This document shows positions 9,284-16,536 of a stretch of 63,680 nucleotides of DNA, one piece after another; position 1 is the first letter of the stretch, and every line of letters begins with the position of its first letter. Both the position numbers and the translations under genes were made by a program. The stretch spans positions 148,157-211,836 of the forward strand of contig DBPK01000001.1 of NCBI GenBank assembly GCA_002304835.1. Reading direction: 5' to 3'. The stretch comes from Firmicutes bacterium UBA1422. Its GTDB lineage: Bacteria > Bacillota > Clostridia > Peptostreptococcales > Anaerovoracaceae. The notes below the pieces were generated by a model. That model worked only from the letters and a program-made list of their open reading frames with translations, did no database searches and was not told where the DNA came from.

Positions 9284-9330
9284 ATATGGATATCAGAAAC
9301 ATGTTTCTGATATCCATATTTATTTGGGGA
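9284..9330 (+). terminator. Perfect 36-bp palindrome, probable terminator after the LCP gene
   Basis: The arms run 9284-9301 and 9302-9319 without mismatch (left arm begins ATATGGATATCAGAAAC) and are followed by TTTATTTG. It has little GC and a weak T-run, so it could also be a protein-binding site ahead of the tetR promoter. Confidence 0.6.
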
Positions 9331-9348
9331 TAATATTGTTTTTTCATA

Positions 9349-9396
9349 TTGACAAGCATTGATATTGCAGTATACTACAGTAAGTACTTACTGTAG
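9349..9396 (+). promoter_or_regulatory. tetR promoter with overlapping 22-bp perfect operator palindrome
   Basis: TTGACA (9349-9354), 16-bp spacer, TATACT (9371-9376). A perfect inverted repeat, CTACAGTAAGT (9375-9385) against ACTTACTGTAG (9386-9396), overlaps the end of the -10 box, the start site and the beginning of the ribosome binding site. This is the classic arrangement for TetR autorepression (inference). Confidence 0.85.
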
Positions 9397-9406
9397 GAGG
9401 AAATGT

Positions 9407-10060
9407 ATGCCTGAAGAGAAGAAAAAAATTGAAAACAGATCATGCAACGGGAAGGAAAAGGACATAATCGATGCCGCGATGCGGCTTTTTTCACGTTATG
9501 GTTATGCCGGAACTACGACCATTTCCATAGCAGAAGAAGCAAAAGTCTCTGAGAAGACATTATTCAAGTACTTTCACACAAAGCAGGAACTATATGACAG
9601 AACAGTTTATCCCCTTATCAAGACAATGGTTTCAGAAAAAGTATCCGCATACGGCGCCGGAAAAAAAGAGGGGGTATATGGTCTTATCCATGACTTATAT
9701 ATGGATAAGATAAAGATGGCAAAGGAGAATCCGGATCAGTTGAAGCTGACCATGCATGAGTTTCTGATGAACCCGGCTTTTCAGAGCAGTATGTCGGGAA
9801 TATGGAACGACAGCTATCTTCCCTATATAAAAAAAGAATTAGATATTCAGGAAGAAGTGTGTGAAGAATACGGTGAAATGCTTGAAGATGCATTGACCCG
9901 TATTATTGTAAGCATACTTGTTGCTTATGCCATAGACAGAACATATATAAGAAAAGATAAGAAGTTTGATGATGAAAAAGAGATAAAACTAATGCTGAAA
10001 ATACTTTTTGACGGTATAAACGGGCTCAAAGACGGACCGGAAAGAGAAGAACACAAATGA
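9407..10060 (+). CDS. TetR/AcrR family transcriptional repressor
   Basis: A 217-residue protein. The N-terminal helix-turn-helix reads DIIDAAMRLFSRYGYAGTTT, then ISIAEEAKVSEKTLFKYFHT, a textbook TetR DNA-binding domain. The remaining ~150 residues form the variable ligand-binding part. ATG 9407 is chosen because AGGAGG (9395-9400) is 6 nt upstream; the open frame back to 9359 runs through the promoter and operator and cannot be coding from this promoter. Its stop overlaps the start of the MFS exporter gene by 4 nt (ATGA), so the pair is co-translated. It most likely represses its own promoter through the palindrome at 9375-9396 and responds to an exported compound that is not known. Confidence 0.92.
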   Translation: MPEEKKKIENRSCNGKEKDIIDAAMRLFSRYGYAGTTTISIAEEAKVSEKTLFKYFHTKQELYDRTVYPLIKTMVSEKVSAYGAGKKEGVYGLIHDLYMDKIKMAKENPDQLKLTMHEFLMNPAFQSSMSGIWNDSYLPYIKKELDIQEEVCEEYGEMLEDALTRIIVSILVAYAIDRTYIRKDKKFDDEKEIKLMLKILFDGINGLKDGPEREEHK

Positions 10061-12432
10061 TAAAGACGGCAGGCGAAAAAAAGCTTAATTACGGGATGAT
10101 AATGTCCGTATATCTGTTTGGCATATTTATGGGAGCCCTTGATACGGGAATCGTTACTCCCGCCAGACTGATAATACAAAATGATCTGGGGGTCGGTGAC
10201 AAGACCGGTATCTGGATGATAACCATCTATACTCTGGCATATGCGGCAAGCATACCTGTAATGGGAAAACTGGCAGACCGTTTCGGCCGCAAGATCATAT
10301 ATATAATCAGCATAATCCTTTTCGGTGCAGGATCCCTTTTATGCGGTCTTTCACAGGACATAGGCAGCTTTGGTTTTCTGCTGGCCGCCAGAGTGGTGCA
10401 GGCAGTTGGCGGCGGCGGCATTGTGCCTGTGGCCACAGCGGAATTCGGGACGATATTTCCAAAGGAAAAACAGGGCATGGCTCTCGGCCTTGTGGGCGGT
10501 GTTTACGGCATTGCAAACATCTTCGGAGCTTCGGCAGGCAGCGCTGTTCTTGATATCTTCGGAAGAAACAGCTGGCAGCTTATATTTTATATCAATGTGC
10601 CGATCAGTATATTCATAATAATCGCAGGCATACTTTTTCTGCCCAATACAAGGGTAGAAAGCGTGAAGAAGATAGATTTTTCCGGGATATTCATTCTTGT
10701 GTTGATAATCATTTCATTGCTTTACGGGCTTAAGAACATAGATTTTTTCGATTTGTCAAACACCATGCGTCAAACGGATGTATTTCCTTTCCTTCTGGCG
10801 GTAGTGATACTGCTGCCGATCTTCATAATAGTGGAAAAAAGAGCGGAAGACCCCGCCATGAACCTTCAGTATTTTCGAACTCTGCCCATAGTAATAACCA
10901 TGGTAGTGGCGGCGATCTCCGGCATGCTTTTGATGGGCATGGTATTTGTTCCTCAGTTTTCCGAGAATGCCATGATGGTACCCTCGGGAGACGGGGGATA
11001 TTTCGTTATAGCACTGGGACTATTTGCAGGAGTGGGGGCTCCTTTATCGGGAAAACTGACAGACCGTGTCGGACCAAAGCTTGTACTGATGTTCGGTTTT
11101 ATAGTATCCATAATCGGCTCTCTTTTCCTGATGTTCATAGCGATCCCTTATCCGTCTTATCCCACGGTTCTTATCGCCCTTACCCTTACAGGTCTCGGGG
11201 TAGGCTTCACAATGGGGGCACCGCTTAATTATATGATGCTCGCAAATACCCGTAAGGAAGAATCGGCAACTGCACTGGCCACACTGTCTCTGGTAAGATC
11301 CATTGGCACCACCATTGCTCCTGCCATAATGGTGGCATTTCTTGCCCATGCCGGCAGCACTCTGCAGAGCGATGTGATGGATATCCTTCCAAAAGAGGTG
11401 TCCGTACCAAAACTTCCCTATGCAAAACAGCTGGACGATAAACTTTCGGAATTCAAAAGTGATCCGTCATACAGTGAAGAATTTGCAGACATGGATATTC
11501 CCGATCTTGGCGACATGACTAAAGTTAAGATCAAAGCAGGCAAAAGTGATGCAAAGATACCCGAAGACGTCCTTGATCTTTTGAAAACTTCAGATGTCAC
11601 AAATATAACGAAAAGGACCGAAAGATTTGCATCCGAGATGTTTGATATTGAAACGCCTTCTGTAATAAAAGAAATAAATTCCGGTATGCAAAGCGGCATT
11701 GATGCCATAGAAGGCTCCGAAAAGGAACTGGCAGATAAAGTCAGCAGCATGGAAAAAGCAGTCTCCGGTATTGATAAGGGTATCATGGGCATGAAAAAAG
11801 CAGTCTCCGGCATAAGAGAAGGGTCTGAAGGCATCGAAGGAGCCATAGCAGGACAGCAGAAGATGTTGGGGATGCTAAAGCAGCTGTACGGACAGATCTC
11901 CTCAGCACCTGCTCCGGCAGGAGGAGCAGGATCATTTGCTGATATAACGGACATGATACCCGCATATATCCTTGACCGGATCCCTGAAAATGTGATCAGT
12001 GAACTCAGGAAAATAAAGACACCTGAGGAACTGAAGGCAAAGATAGATTCCACAGAAAAAACCATAGATATCCTGTCGGCCAAAAAAGTACAGATGGATG
12101 CCCGCGCCTACGCCATAGAAAAGAATATCAGGCAGACAGAGGCCAAAAGAGCGGGACTTCTTAAAGCCATAGACGGTATGAAAAAAGGGCTCGATGAAAT
12201 GGACACCACCGCTTTCCAAATGGAAACACTGAAGGAAGCCATACCCGGCGCCTTCGAGAAAGGTAAAGAAAACTACCTGCAGATAATAAGGGAAAGGTCA
12301 GAAAGGATAGAATCCACATACCAATCTTCCCTTAATAAAGGATTCTGGCAGATATATCTTACCACAAGCATTTTTGCGGCGCTGGCACTGCTTTTGCTGC
12401 TGGCTTACAGAGACAATAAAAGAGCCAATTAG
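10057..12432 (+). CDS. DHA2-type 14-TM MFS efflux protein with a ~330-residue external coiled-coil loop
   Basis: A 791-residue protein. Thirteen hydrophobic segments lie in the first ~430 residues, with MFS motif A (GKLADRFGRKI) after TM2 and the antiporter motif C region GLVGGVYGIANIFGASAG in TM5. A hydrophilic stretch of about 330 residues (432-762) follows, and then one last helix (QIYLTTSIFAALALLLLLAY). Fourteen helices fit the EmrB/QacA group (~480-510 residues), so the extra mass sits in one loop between TM13 and TM14, predicted to be outside the cell. That loop is rich in Met/Lys/Gly heptads with an internal repeat (KAVSGI twice), like the helical hairpins of YhgE/Pip-type envelope proteins. 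It may bridge the thick wall or contact a partner (inference). Co-translated with the TetR gene. Confidence 0.85.
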   Translation: MIKTAGEKKLNYGMIMSVYLFGIFMGALDTGIVTPARLIIQNDLGVGDKTGIWMITIYTLAYAASIPVMGKLADRFGRKIIYIISIILFGAGSLLCGLSQDIGSFGFLLAARVVQAVGGGGIVPVATAEFGTIFPKEKQGMALGLVGGVYGIANIFGASAGSAVLDIFGRNSWQLIFYINVPISIFIIIAGILFLPNTRVESVKKIDFSGIFILVLIIISLLYGLKNIDFFDLSNTMRQTDVFPFLLAVVILLPIFIIVEKRAEDPAMNLQYFRTLPIVITMVVAAISGMLLMGMVFVPQFSENAMMVPSGDGGYFVIALGLFAGVGAPLSGKLTDRVGPKLVLMFGFIVSIIGSLFLMFIAIPYPSYPTVLIALTLTGLGVGFTMGAPLNYMMLANTRKEESATALATLSLVRSIGTTIAPAIMVAFLAHAGSTLQSDVMDILPKEVSVPKLPYAKQLDDKLSEFKSDPSYSEEFADMDIPDLGDMTKVKIKAGKSDAKIPEDVLDLLKTSDVTNITKRTERFASEMFDIETPSVIKEINSGMQSGIDAIEGSEKELADKVSSMEKAVSGIDKGIMGMKKAVSGIREGSEGIEGAIAGQQKMLGMLKQLYGQISSAPAPAGGAGSFADITDMIPAYILDRIPENVISELRKIKTPEELKAKIDSTEKTIDILSAKKVQMDARAYAIEKNIRQTEAKRAGLLKAIDGMKKGLDEMDTTAFQMETLKEAIPGAFEKGKENYLQIIRERSERIESTYQSSLNKGFWQIYLTTSIFAALALLLLLAYRDNKRAN

Positions 12433-12435
12433 AGT

Positions 12436-12464
12436 TTGACAACGGTCCGGCCCTGTGGTATGCT
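12436..12464 (+). promoter_or_regulatory. Sigma-A promoter of rplU-rpmA
   Basis: TTGACA (12436-12441), 17-bp spacer, TATGCT (12459-12464), starting 4 nt after the MFS stop codon. It reads into a ~110-nt structured leader. Confidence 0.75.
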
Positions 12465-12470
12465 ATCATA

Positions 12471-12580
12471 CTGTAAGCCGCACAGAACGGGTTTTTAAAG
12501 CTATAGCAAACGCATGGGAATATAACGATGCAGACCCTTTAGCTGCCCCAATTGGCGAGACTGGTCAGAGGAGGAAAATT
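12471..12580 (+). promoter_or_regulatory. Probable L21 ribosomal-protein leader
   Basis: Between the promoter and the rplU ribosome binding site lies a ~110-nt untranslated leader (GTAAGCCGCACAGAACGGG near its 5' end). Firmicutes rplU genes usually carry an autoregulatory L21 leader in this position. I infer the identity from position and general layout only; the secondary structure was not computed. Confidence 0.5.
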
Positions 12581-12584
12581 AATA

Positions 12585-13325
12585 ATGTATGCAGTGATCA
12601 AGACCGGCGGAAAACAGTACAAAGTCAAAGAGGGCGATGTAATAACTGTTGAAAAAATCAAAAAACAGGCCGGCGAAAAAGTTGTTTTTGATGAAGTCCT
12701 GATGATAGGCGAGGGCAAAAAGATCGAAATAGGCACACCCTATCTGGACGCAGCAAAGGTATACGGCTATGTAGTCGAAAACGGTAAGGGCGACAAAGTC
12801 ATAATCTACAAATACAAACCCAAGAAAGACTACAGAAAGAAGCAGGGACACAGACAGCCCTATTCGATGATAGAAATAACGGGCATCAATGAAGATAAGC
12901 CCAGACCGGAGAAGAAAAAAGAGCCCGAAAAGACGGAAGCAGCAGCTAAAGCCAAAACAGCAGCCAAGTCTTCCGCAAAACCGGCCGGCAAAGCCGCAGA
13001 AGCAAAAAAGACGGAAGAAAAGAAGCCCGTAGAAAAGAAACCCGCAGAAAAACCCGCAGACAAATCTGCAGAGAAGAAAACCGGAGCGGCAAAGAAACAA
13101 GCTCCGAAAATGAAGCCCAAGACCGAGGCCATGAAGAAAGAAGCTCAGAAAGAAGAGAAGAAGCAGGAAAAGAAACAGGAAACTGTTAAGGAAAACAAAG
13201 CACCTTCACTGAAAAGCATGAAAAAGGACGAACTCGTGGCATTCGCAAAAGAGAATAATATAAAGATCGATGAAAAGGCAACAAAGCCTGTGATCATCGA
13301 GGCAATAGAAAAAGACCTTAAATAA
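12585..13325 (+). CDS. rplU: Ribosomal protein L21 with long Lys/Ala/Glu/Pro tail and C-terminal SAP-like motif
   Basis: Residues 1-~103 are ordinary L21 (MYAVIKTGGKQYKVKEGD at the start; YKPKKDYRKKQGHRQPYS at the 23S rRNA-contacting C-terminus). About 140 further residues follow where L21 normally ends. First comes ~100 residues of low-complexity Lys/Ala/Glu/Pro repeats (KKPVEKKPAEKPADKSAEKK), then a compact ending, LKSMKKDELVAFAKENNIKI, which looks like a SAP/Rho-N type helix-extension-helix nucleic-acid-binding motif. No stop codon or frameshift separates the parts. ATG 12585 follows GAGGAGGAAAATTAATA. rpmA begins 12 nt after the stop codon; the prp (ysxB) gene usually found between them in Firmicutes is absent. 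The tail is probably an RNA- or ribosome-binding extension, which is unproven. Confidence 0.93.
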   Translation: MYAVIKTGGKQYKVKEGDVITVEKIKKQAGEKVVFDEVLMIGEGKKIEIGTPYLDAAKVYGYVVENGKGDKVIIYKYKPKKDYRKKQGHRQPYSMIEITGINEDKPRPEKKKEPEKTEAAAKAKTAAKSSAKPAGKAAEAKKTEEKKPVEKKPAEKPADKSAEKKTGAAKKQAPKMKPKTEAMKKEAQKEEKKQEKKQETVKENKAPSLKSMKKDELVAFAKENNIKIDEKATKPVIIEAIEKDLK

Positions 13326-13337
13326 GGAGGTGAAATC

Positions 13338-13598
13338 ATGGCAAGTAAAAAAGGTGTAGGTAGTTCCAAGAACGGACGCGATTCCGAATCCAAACGACTC
13401 GGTGTCAAAAGAGGCGACGGACAGTACGTAAGTGCCGGAAGCATACTGGTAAGACAGAGGGGAACAAAGATACATCCCGGTAATAACGTAGGCATCGGCG
13501 GAGATGACACATTATTTGCTAAGATAGATGGAGCCGTTAAGTATGAAAGAACAGGCAAAAAAAGAAAGCAAGTAAGCGTATATTCCAAAGAAGCATAA
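13338..13598 (+). CDS. rpmA: Ribosomal protein L27 without the Firmicutes N-terminal extension
   Basis: An 86-residue L27 (GVGSSKNGRDSESKRLGVKR; GSILVRQRGTKIHPGNNVGI). It starts MASKKGVGS. In most Firmicutes L27 is made with an extra N-terminal stretch ending FF-A that the protease Prp removes; here that stretch is missing, and so is the prp gene. AAGGAGGTGAAATC gives a strong start at 13338. L27 reaches the peptidyl-transferase centre, and its mature N-terminus would form directly after Met removal. Confidence 0.95.
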   Translation: MASKKGVGSSKNGRDSESKRLGVKRGDGQYVSAGSILVRQRGTKIHPGNNVGIGGDDTLFAKIDGAVKYERTGKKRKQVSVYSKEA

Positions 13599-13603
13599 AA
13601 ATC

Positions 13604-13630
13604 AGGCAGCCTCACAGAGGCTGCCTTTTT
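13604..13630 (+). terminator. Intrinsic terminator after rpmA
   Basis: AGGCAGCCTC (13604-13613), loop ACA, GAGGCTGCCT (13617-13626), followed by TTTT. It separates rplU-rpmA from obgE, although the family genes are often one operon. Confidence 0.92.
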
Positions 13631-13670
13631 AAGATTGTTAAGTCATGATAGCCTGTGTTAAACTGTTATT

Positions 13671-13779
13671 GATTTTGATCAGATGCATCGAAAAGGATGA
13701 TTTTGATCAGATGCATCGAAAAGGATGATTTTGATCAGATGCGTCGAAATGGACAACTTCTGTTAGATGTGTCGAAATG
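13671..13779 (+). repeat. 28-bp tandem repeat array upstream of obgE
   Basis: Three head-to-tail copies start at 13671, 13699 and 13727 (unit begins GATTTTGATCAGATGCATCG); the third is mutated, and a fourth degenerate half (AGATGTGTCGAAATG) runs to 13779. The array ends about 15 nt before the obgE start, inside what should be its promoter/leader. Confidence 0.9.
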
Positions 13780-13794
13780 TATTGACGAGGTATT

Positions 13795-15141
13795 ATGTTT
13801 GTAGATAAGGCGAAAATCAAAATAAGATCGGGAAAGGGCGGAAACGGTGCAGTTTCTTTTAGAAGAGAACCCTTCGTACCCGAAGGCGGGCCTGACGGAG
13901 GCGACGGAGGAAACGGCGGCAATGTTGTTTTTGTTGCCGATGCCGGATTAAGGACTCTGATGGATTTTCGCTACAAAAAAAAATATGAGGCGGAAAACGG
14001 ACAGGATGGCATGAAAAGCAAAAAGTTCGGAAAGAAGGGAGAGGATCTTGTAATAAAAGTACCTCCCGGGACTGTGGTGACCGACAACGAAACGGGCTTT
14101 GTCATGAAAGATCTTAGGGATGCCGGAGATTCTTTTGTTGCGGCAAAAGGAGGCAGAGGCGGCAGAGGCAATGTACGCTTCAAGAATTCAGTAAGACAGG
14201 CCCCCAATTTTGCCGAAGCCGGCGGCGCTGCCAGGGAGAGAAGTGTTGGCCTTGAACTCAAACTCATAGCGGATGTGGGTCTTGTTGGTTTTCCCAGCAC
14301 AGGTAAATCCACTCTGCTTTCCGCATGCACCAGAGCCAGACCCAAGATAGCGGAGTACCATTTTACCACTGTCACTCCAAATCTGGGAGTAGTGGAGGCC
14401 TTCGGAACCGGTTTTGTAATGGCTGACATTGCAGGCATAATCGAAGGGGCTCATAGGGGAGCCGGCATGGGCTTCAGATTTCTCAAACATATAGAGCGGA
14501 CAAAGGTAATCATCCATGTGGTGGATGCTGCCGGTAGCGAAGGAAGAGATCCGAAAGAGGATTTTGATAAAATCAATAGGGAACTGGCCCTTTACAGTGA
14601 AAGCCTGGCAAAAAAACCGCAGATAGTATGTGCGAACAAGATGGATCTTCTAACCGGAGACGGGGAAGAAACAAAAAAAGCGATGGAAAAATACGAAGAA
14701 TTCCGCAGTTATGCGGAAGATATGGGCATAAAGGTATTTCCTGTTTCCGCTGCCGCCAAAACCGGCATAGATGATCTGCTCAAGGAAACGGCAGCTCTGT
14801 TGGCGGAGACTGAAAGGCACCGGGAAGAGGAAATAACAGAGACCTTTGATTTTGAAAAAGATGACATTGCCATGGATCCGGATTACAGAAAAGTCAATAT
14901 CTCTGTTGAAAAACATAAGAAAGAAAGGTTCGCCGAGGAAGAAAAAATATTCATACTTTCCGGAAAACAGCTAAAAAAGATATTCGATTCCACAAATTTG
15001 AACGATATGGGATCGGTGCGATACCTATATAAATATATTGAAAAGAGCGGAGCTCTGGAAGAAATGAAAGCACTGGGCCTCTCTGAGGGAGATACGGTGC
15101 GGATAGAGGATTTTGAGTTTGAGTATTATGATGAATACTGA
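13795..15141 (+). CDS. obgE: Obg/CgtA ribosome-assembly GTPase
   Basis: A 448-residue protein with the three Obg parts. The Gly-rich Obg fold covers residues ~1-158 (GGNGAVSFRREPFVPEGGPD; AAKGGRGGRGNVRFKNSVRQ). The G domain has G1 GFPSTGKS, G3 DIAGIIEGAHRGAG, G4 NKMD and G5 SAA. The C-terminal OCT domain (~360-440) contains FILSGKQLKKIFDSTNLND and lies beyond the minimal protein. Obg binds the 50S subunit during late assembly and senses (p)ppGpp. ATG 13795 has only GAGG upstream. Its 3' end overlaps the HD-domain gene. Confidence 0.96.
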   Translation: MFVDKAKIKIRSGKGGNGAVSFRREPFVPEGGPDGGDGGNGGNVVFVADAGLRTLMDFRYKKKYEAENGQDGMKSKKFGKKGEDLVIKVPPGTVVTDNETGFVMKDLRDAGDSFVAAKGGRGGRGNVRFKNSVRQAPNFAEAGGAARERSVGLELKLIADVGLVGFPSTGKSTLLSACTRARPKIAEYHFTTVTPNLGVVEAFGTGFVMADIAGIIEGAHRGAGMGFRFLKHIERTKVIIHVVDAAGSEGRDPKEDFDKINRELALYSESLAKKPQIVCANKMDLLTGDGEETKKAMEKYEEFRSYAEDMGIKVFPVSAAAKTGIDDLLKETAALLAETERHREEEITETFDFEKDDIAMDPDYRKVNISVEKHKKERFAEEEKIFILSGKQLKKIFDSTNLNDMGSVRYLYKYIEKSGALEEMKALGLSEGDTVRIEDFEFEYYDEY

Positions 15142-15679
15142 TCACCCCTGCAGAAAAGAATGTATGAAAATACTTGAGGAATACGGAACACCTGCCCATG
15201 TTATCGCTCACTGTGAGGCCGTGGCCGATACTGCCCTTCGTCTGGGTAGGGCCCTTGATGACATGGGTTACAGAAAACCGGACGGGGAACCGCTGGATCT
15301 TGAACTTATAGAGGCGGCCGGCCTTCTTCATGATATTGCAAGGACCCATGAAAGACACTGGGATGTGGCGGCAGACATGCTTTGCGAAAAAGGTCTCATC
15401 AAGGAAGCTGAAATAATAAGGACACATATGCATTATCCCAGGTTTTCCGATGTTTCCGACATAAATGAAACTGACCTGGTATGTCTGGGCGACAGGCTGG
15501 TTATCGAAGACAAATATGCAGGAGTGGAAAAAAGGATAGAATATATAATAAACAAAGAAATGAAAAAGGGACGCAGTGTGCCCCGTGAAAAGCTGGATTC
15601 GGTAAAAAGCGAAATATCAAGATTCACGAAGGCCCTGGAAGAGATACTGGGTAGGGATCTGGAGGATATCTGCAGATAA
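15128..15679 (+). CDS. HD-domain hydrolase (HDIG-like), probable phosphohydrolase
   Basis: A 183-residue protein with the metal-binding HD pattern: His in IAHCEAVADTALRLG, His-Asp in AAGLLHDIARTHERH, a later His in RTHMHYPR and Asp in LVCLGDRLV. HD proteins hydrolyse phosphoesters or nucleotides; the substrate is unknown. It sits where obgE clusters of Firmicutes carry yqeK, but the sequence looks like the general HDIG group rather than clear YqeK. ATG 15128 (or 15131) overlaps obgE by 11-14 nt, and no strong ribosome binding site is present, so translation is probably coupled to obgE. Confidence 0.75.
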   Translation: MMNTDHPCRKECMKILEEYGTPAHVIAHCEAVADTALRLGRALDDMGYRKPDGEPLDLELIEAAGLLHDIARTHERHWDVAADMLCEKGLIKEAEIIRTHMHYPRFSDVSDINETDLVCLGDRLVIEDKYAGVEKRIEYIINKEMKKGRSVPREKLDSVKSEISRFTKALEEILGRDLEDICR

Positions 15680-15710
15680 CAAGTTTGCCATAAAAAGCAA
15701 TAAATTTCAA

Positions 15711-15748
15711 ATAAATGGTGATATTTTTTTAACAATATCACCATTTAT
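15711..15748 (+). terminator. 15-bp perfect stem, probable terminator after the obgE-HD pair
   Basis: The arms ATAAATGGTGATATT (15711-15725) and AATATCACCATTTAT (15734-15748) enclose an 8-nt loop. The stem is AT-rich and the following tail is only weakly T-rich, so termination is likely but not certain. Confidence 0.6.
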
Positions 15749-15813
15749 ATTACTAATTTGCGGTTACATCTGCAAATTTTTTACGTTATTGCGGTTTTCT
15801 TTTTCAAAAGCTG

Positions 15814-15842
15814 TTTACAAGAGAAAAGAAGGATGCTAAACT
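15814..15842 (+). promoter_or_regulatory. Sigma-A promoter of the hydCBA operon
   Basis: TTTACA (15814-15819), 17-bp spacer, TAAACT (15837-15842). The predicted start (~15849) lies directly ahead of the Rex-like site. Confidence 0.7.
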
Positions 15843-15850
15843 CTGATTAT

Positions 15851-15868
15851 ATGTTAAGTATTTAACAA
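15851..15868 (+). promoter_or_regulatory. Rex-type redox operator upstream of hydCBA
   Basis: TGTTAA (15852-15857), 4-bp spacer GTAT, TTAACA (15862-15867) matches the Rex consensus core TGTTAA-N4-TTAACA. It sits just downstream of the -10 box, where a bound repressor would block transcription. Rex leaves DNA when NADH/NAD+ rises, which suits control of an NADH-linked hydrogenase. Confidence 0.8.
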
Positions 15869-15882
15869 TATTGGAGGAAATC

Positions 15883-16536
15883 ATGGGAAGAAAAGACATC
15901 AATAAAACAAATGAAAAACGATTCGAAAACGATGCCGAAAGACAATACAAAAGCGGTGCCGGAGACCGATGCGGAAACATTTGTGAAAATAACTGCGAAA
16001 ACAATTGCGAAAACTGCCACGGCGAAATGTATGATTTCAGGGAACTGGATGACATTATCATGCAGGCAAAACTAATAAAGGGAAATCTTATCATAATCCT
16101 TCAGGAAGCACAGCGTATATACGGTTATCTTCCCAGGGAAGTCATAAACAGGATATCCGAGAGGACAGAACATACCACTGCTGAGATATACGGAGTAGCT
16201 ACTTTTTATGCCCAGTTCAGACTCAAGCCCATAGGCAAACATCTTATAATGCTGTGCCAGGGCACGGCCTGCCATGTGAGCGGCGCACAGAAAATCGAAA
16301 AAACTATAAAAGAAGAACTTGAAATTGAAGACGGGGAAACAACAGGAGACATGCTTTTTACTTTGAATAACGTGGCATGCCTGGGATGCTGTTCCCTTGC
16401 GCCGGTAATGATGATAAAGACAGGTGAAGAAGAAGAGACTTACGGGAACCTTACACCTGAACGGACCCTTGAGATAATAAACGGACTGCGTCATTTGGAG
16501 GAGCAGGAACCGGAAAATGAAAAGGAGGCGGTATAA
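15883..16536 (+). CDS. hydC: [FeFe]-hydrogenase subunit HydC (NuoE-like [2Fe-2S] protein) with Cys-rich N-terminal extension
   Basis: A 217-residue protein. The C-terminal ~155 residues are a NuoE-type thioredoxin-fold ferredoxin with the four cluster cysteines in CQGTAC and CLGCC; the helical part has YGYLPREVINRISE and ATFYAQF. The first ~50 residues are not part of the family: they are charged and contain a periodic Cys run, C-x3-C-x3-C-x3-C-x2-C (CENNCENNCENC), that could hold an extra metal or cluster. HydC passes electrons within the cytosolic HydABC complex. ATG 15883 follows GGAGG at 15873-15877. It abuts hydB. Confidence 0.9.
   Translation: MGRKDINKTNEKRFENDAERQYKSGAGDRCGNICENNCENNCENCHGEMYDFRELDDIIMQAKLIKGNLIIILQEAQRIYGYLPREVINRISERTEHTTAEIYGVATFYAQFRLKPIGKHLIMLCQGTACHVSGAQKIEKTIKEELEIEDGETTGDMLFTLNNVACLGCCSLAPVMMIKTGEEEETYGNLTPERTLEIINGLRHLEEQEPENEKEAV

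Noticed and set aside
11418..12083. 221-codon antisense frame in the MFS gene
   Set aside because: It mirrors the coding strand of a clear transporter; composition is Ser/Pro/Ile-rich as expected for a shadow frame.
12455..12652. 65-codon frame across the rplU leader
   Set aside because: It overlaps the structured leader and the rplU start, with no ribosome binding site; the leader explains the region better.
15711..15748. Second Rex site
   Set aside because: The inverted repeat contains AACAATATC but lacks the TGTTAA-N4-TTAACA core; it is better read as a terminator stem.
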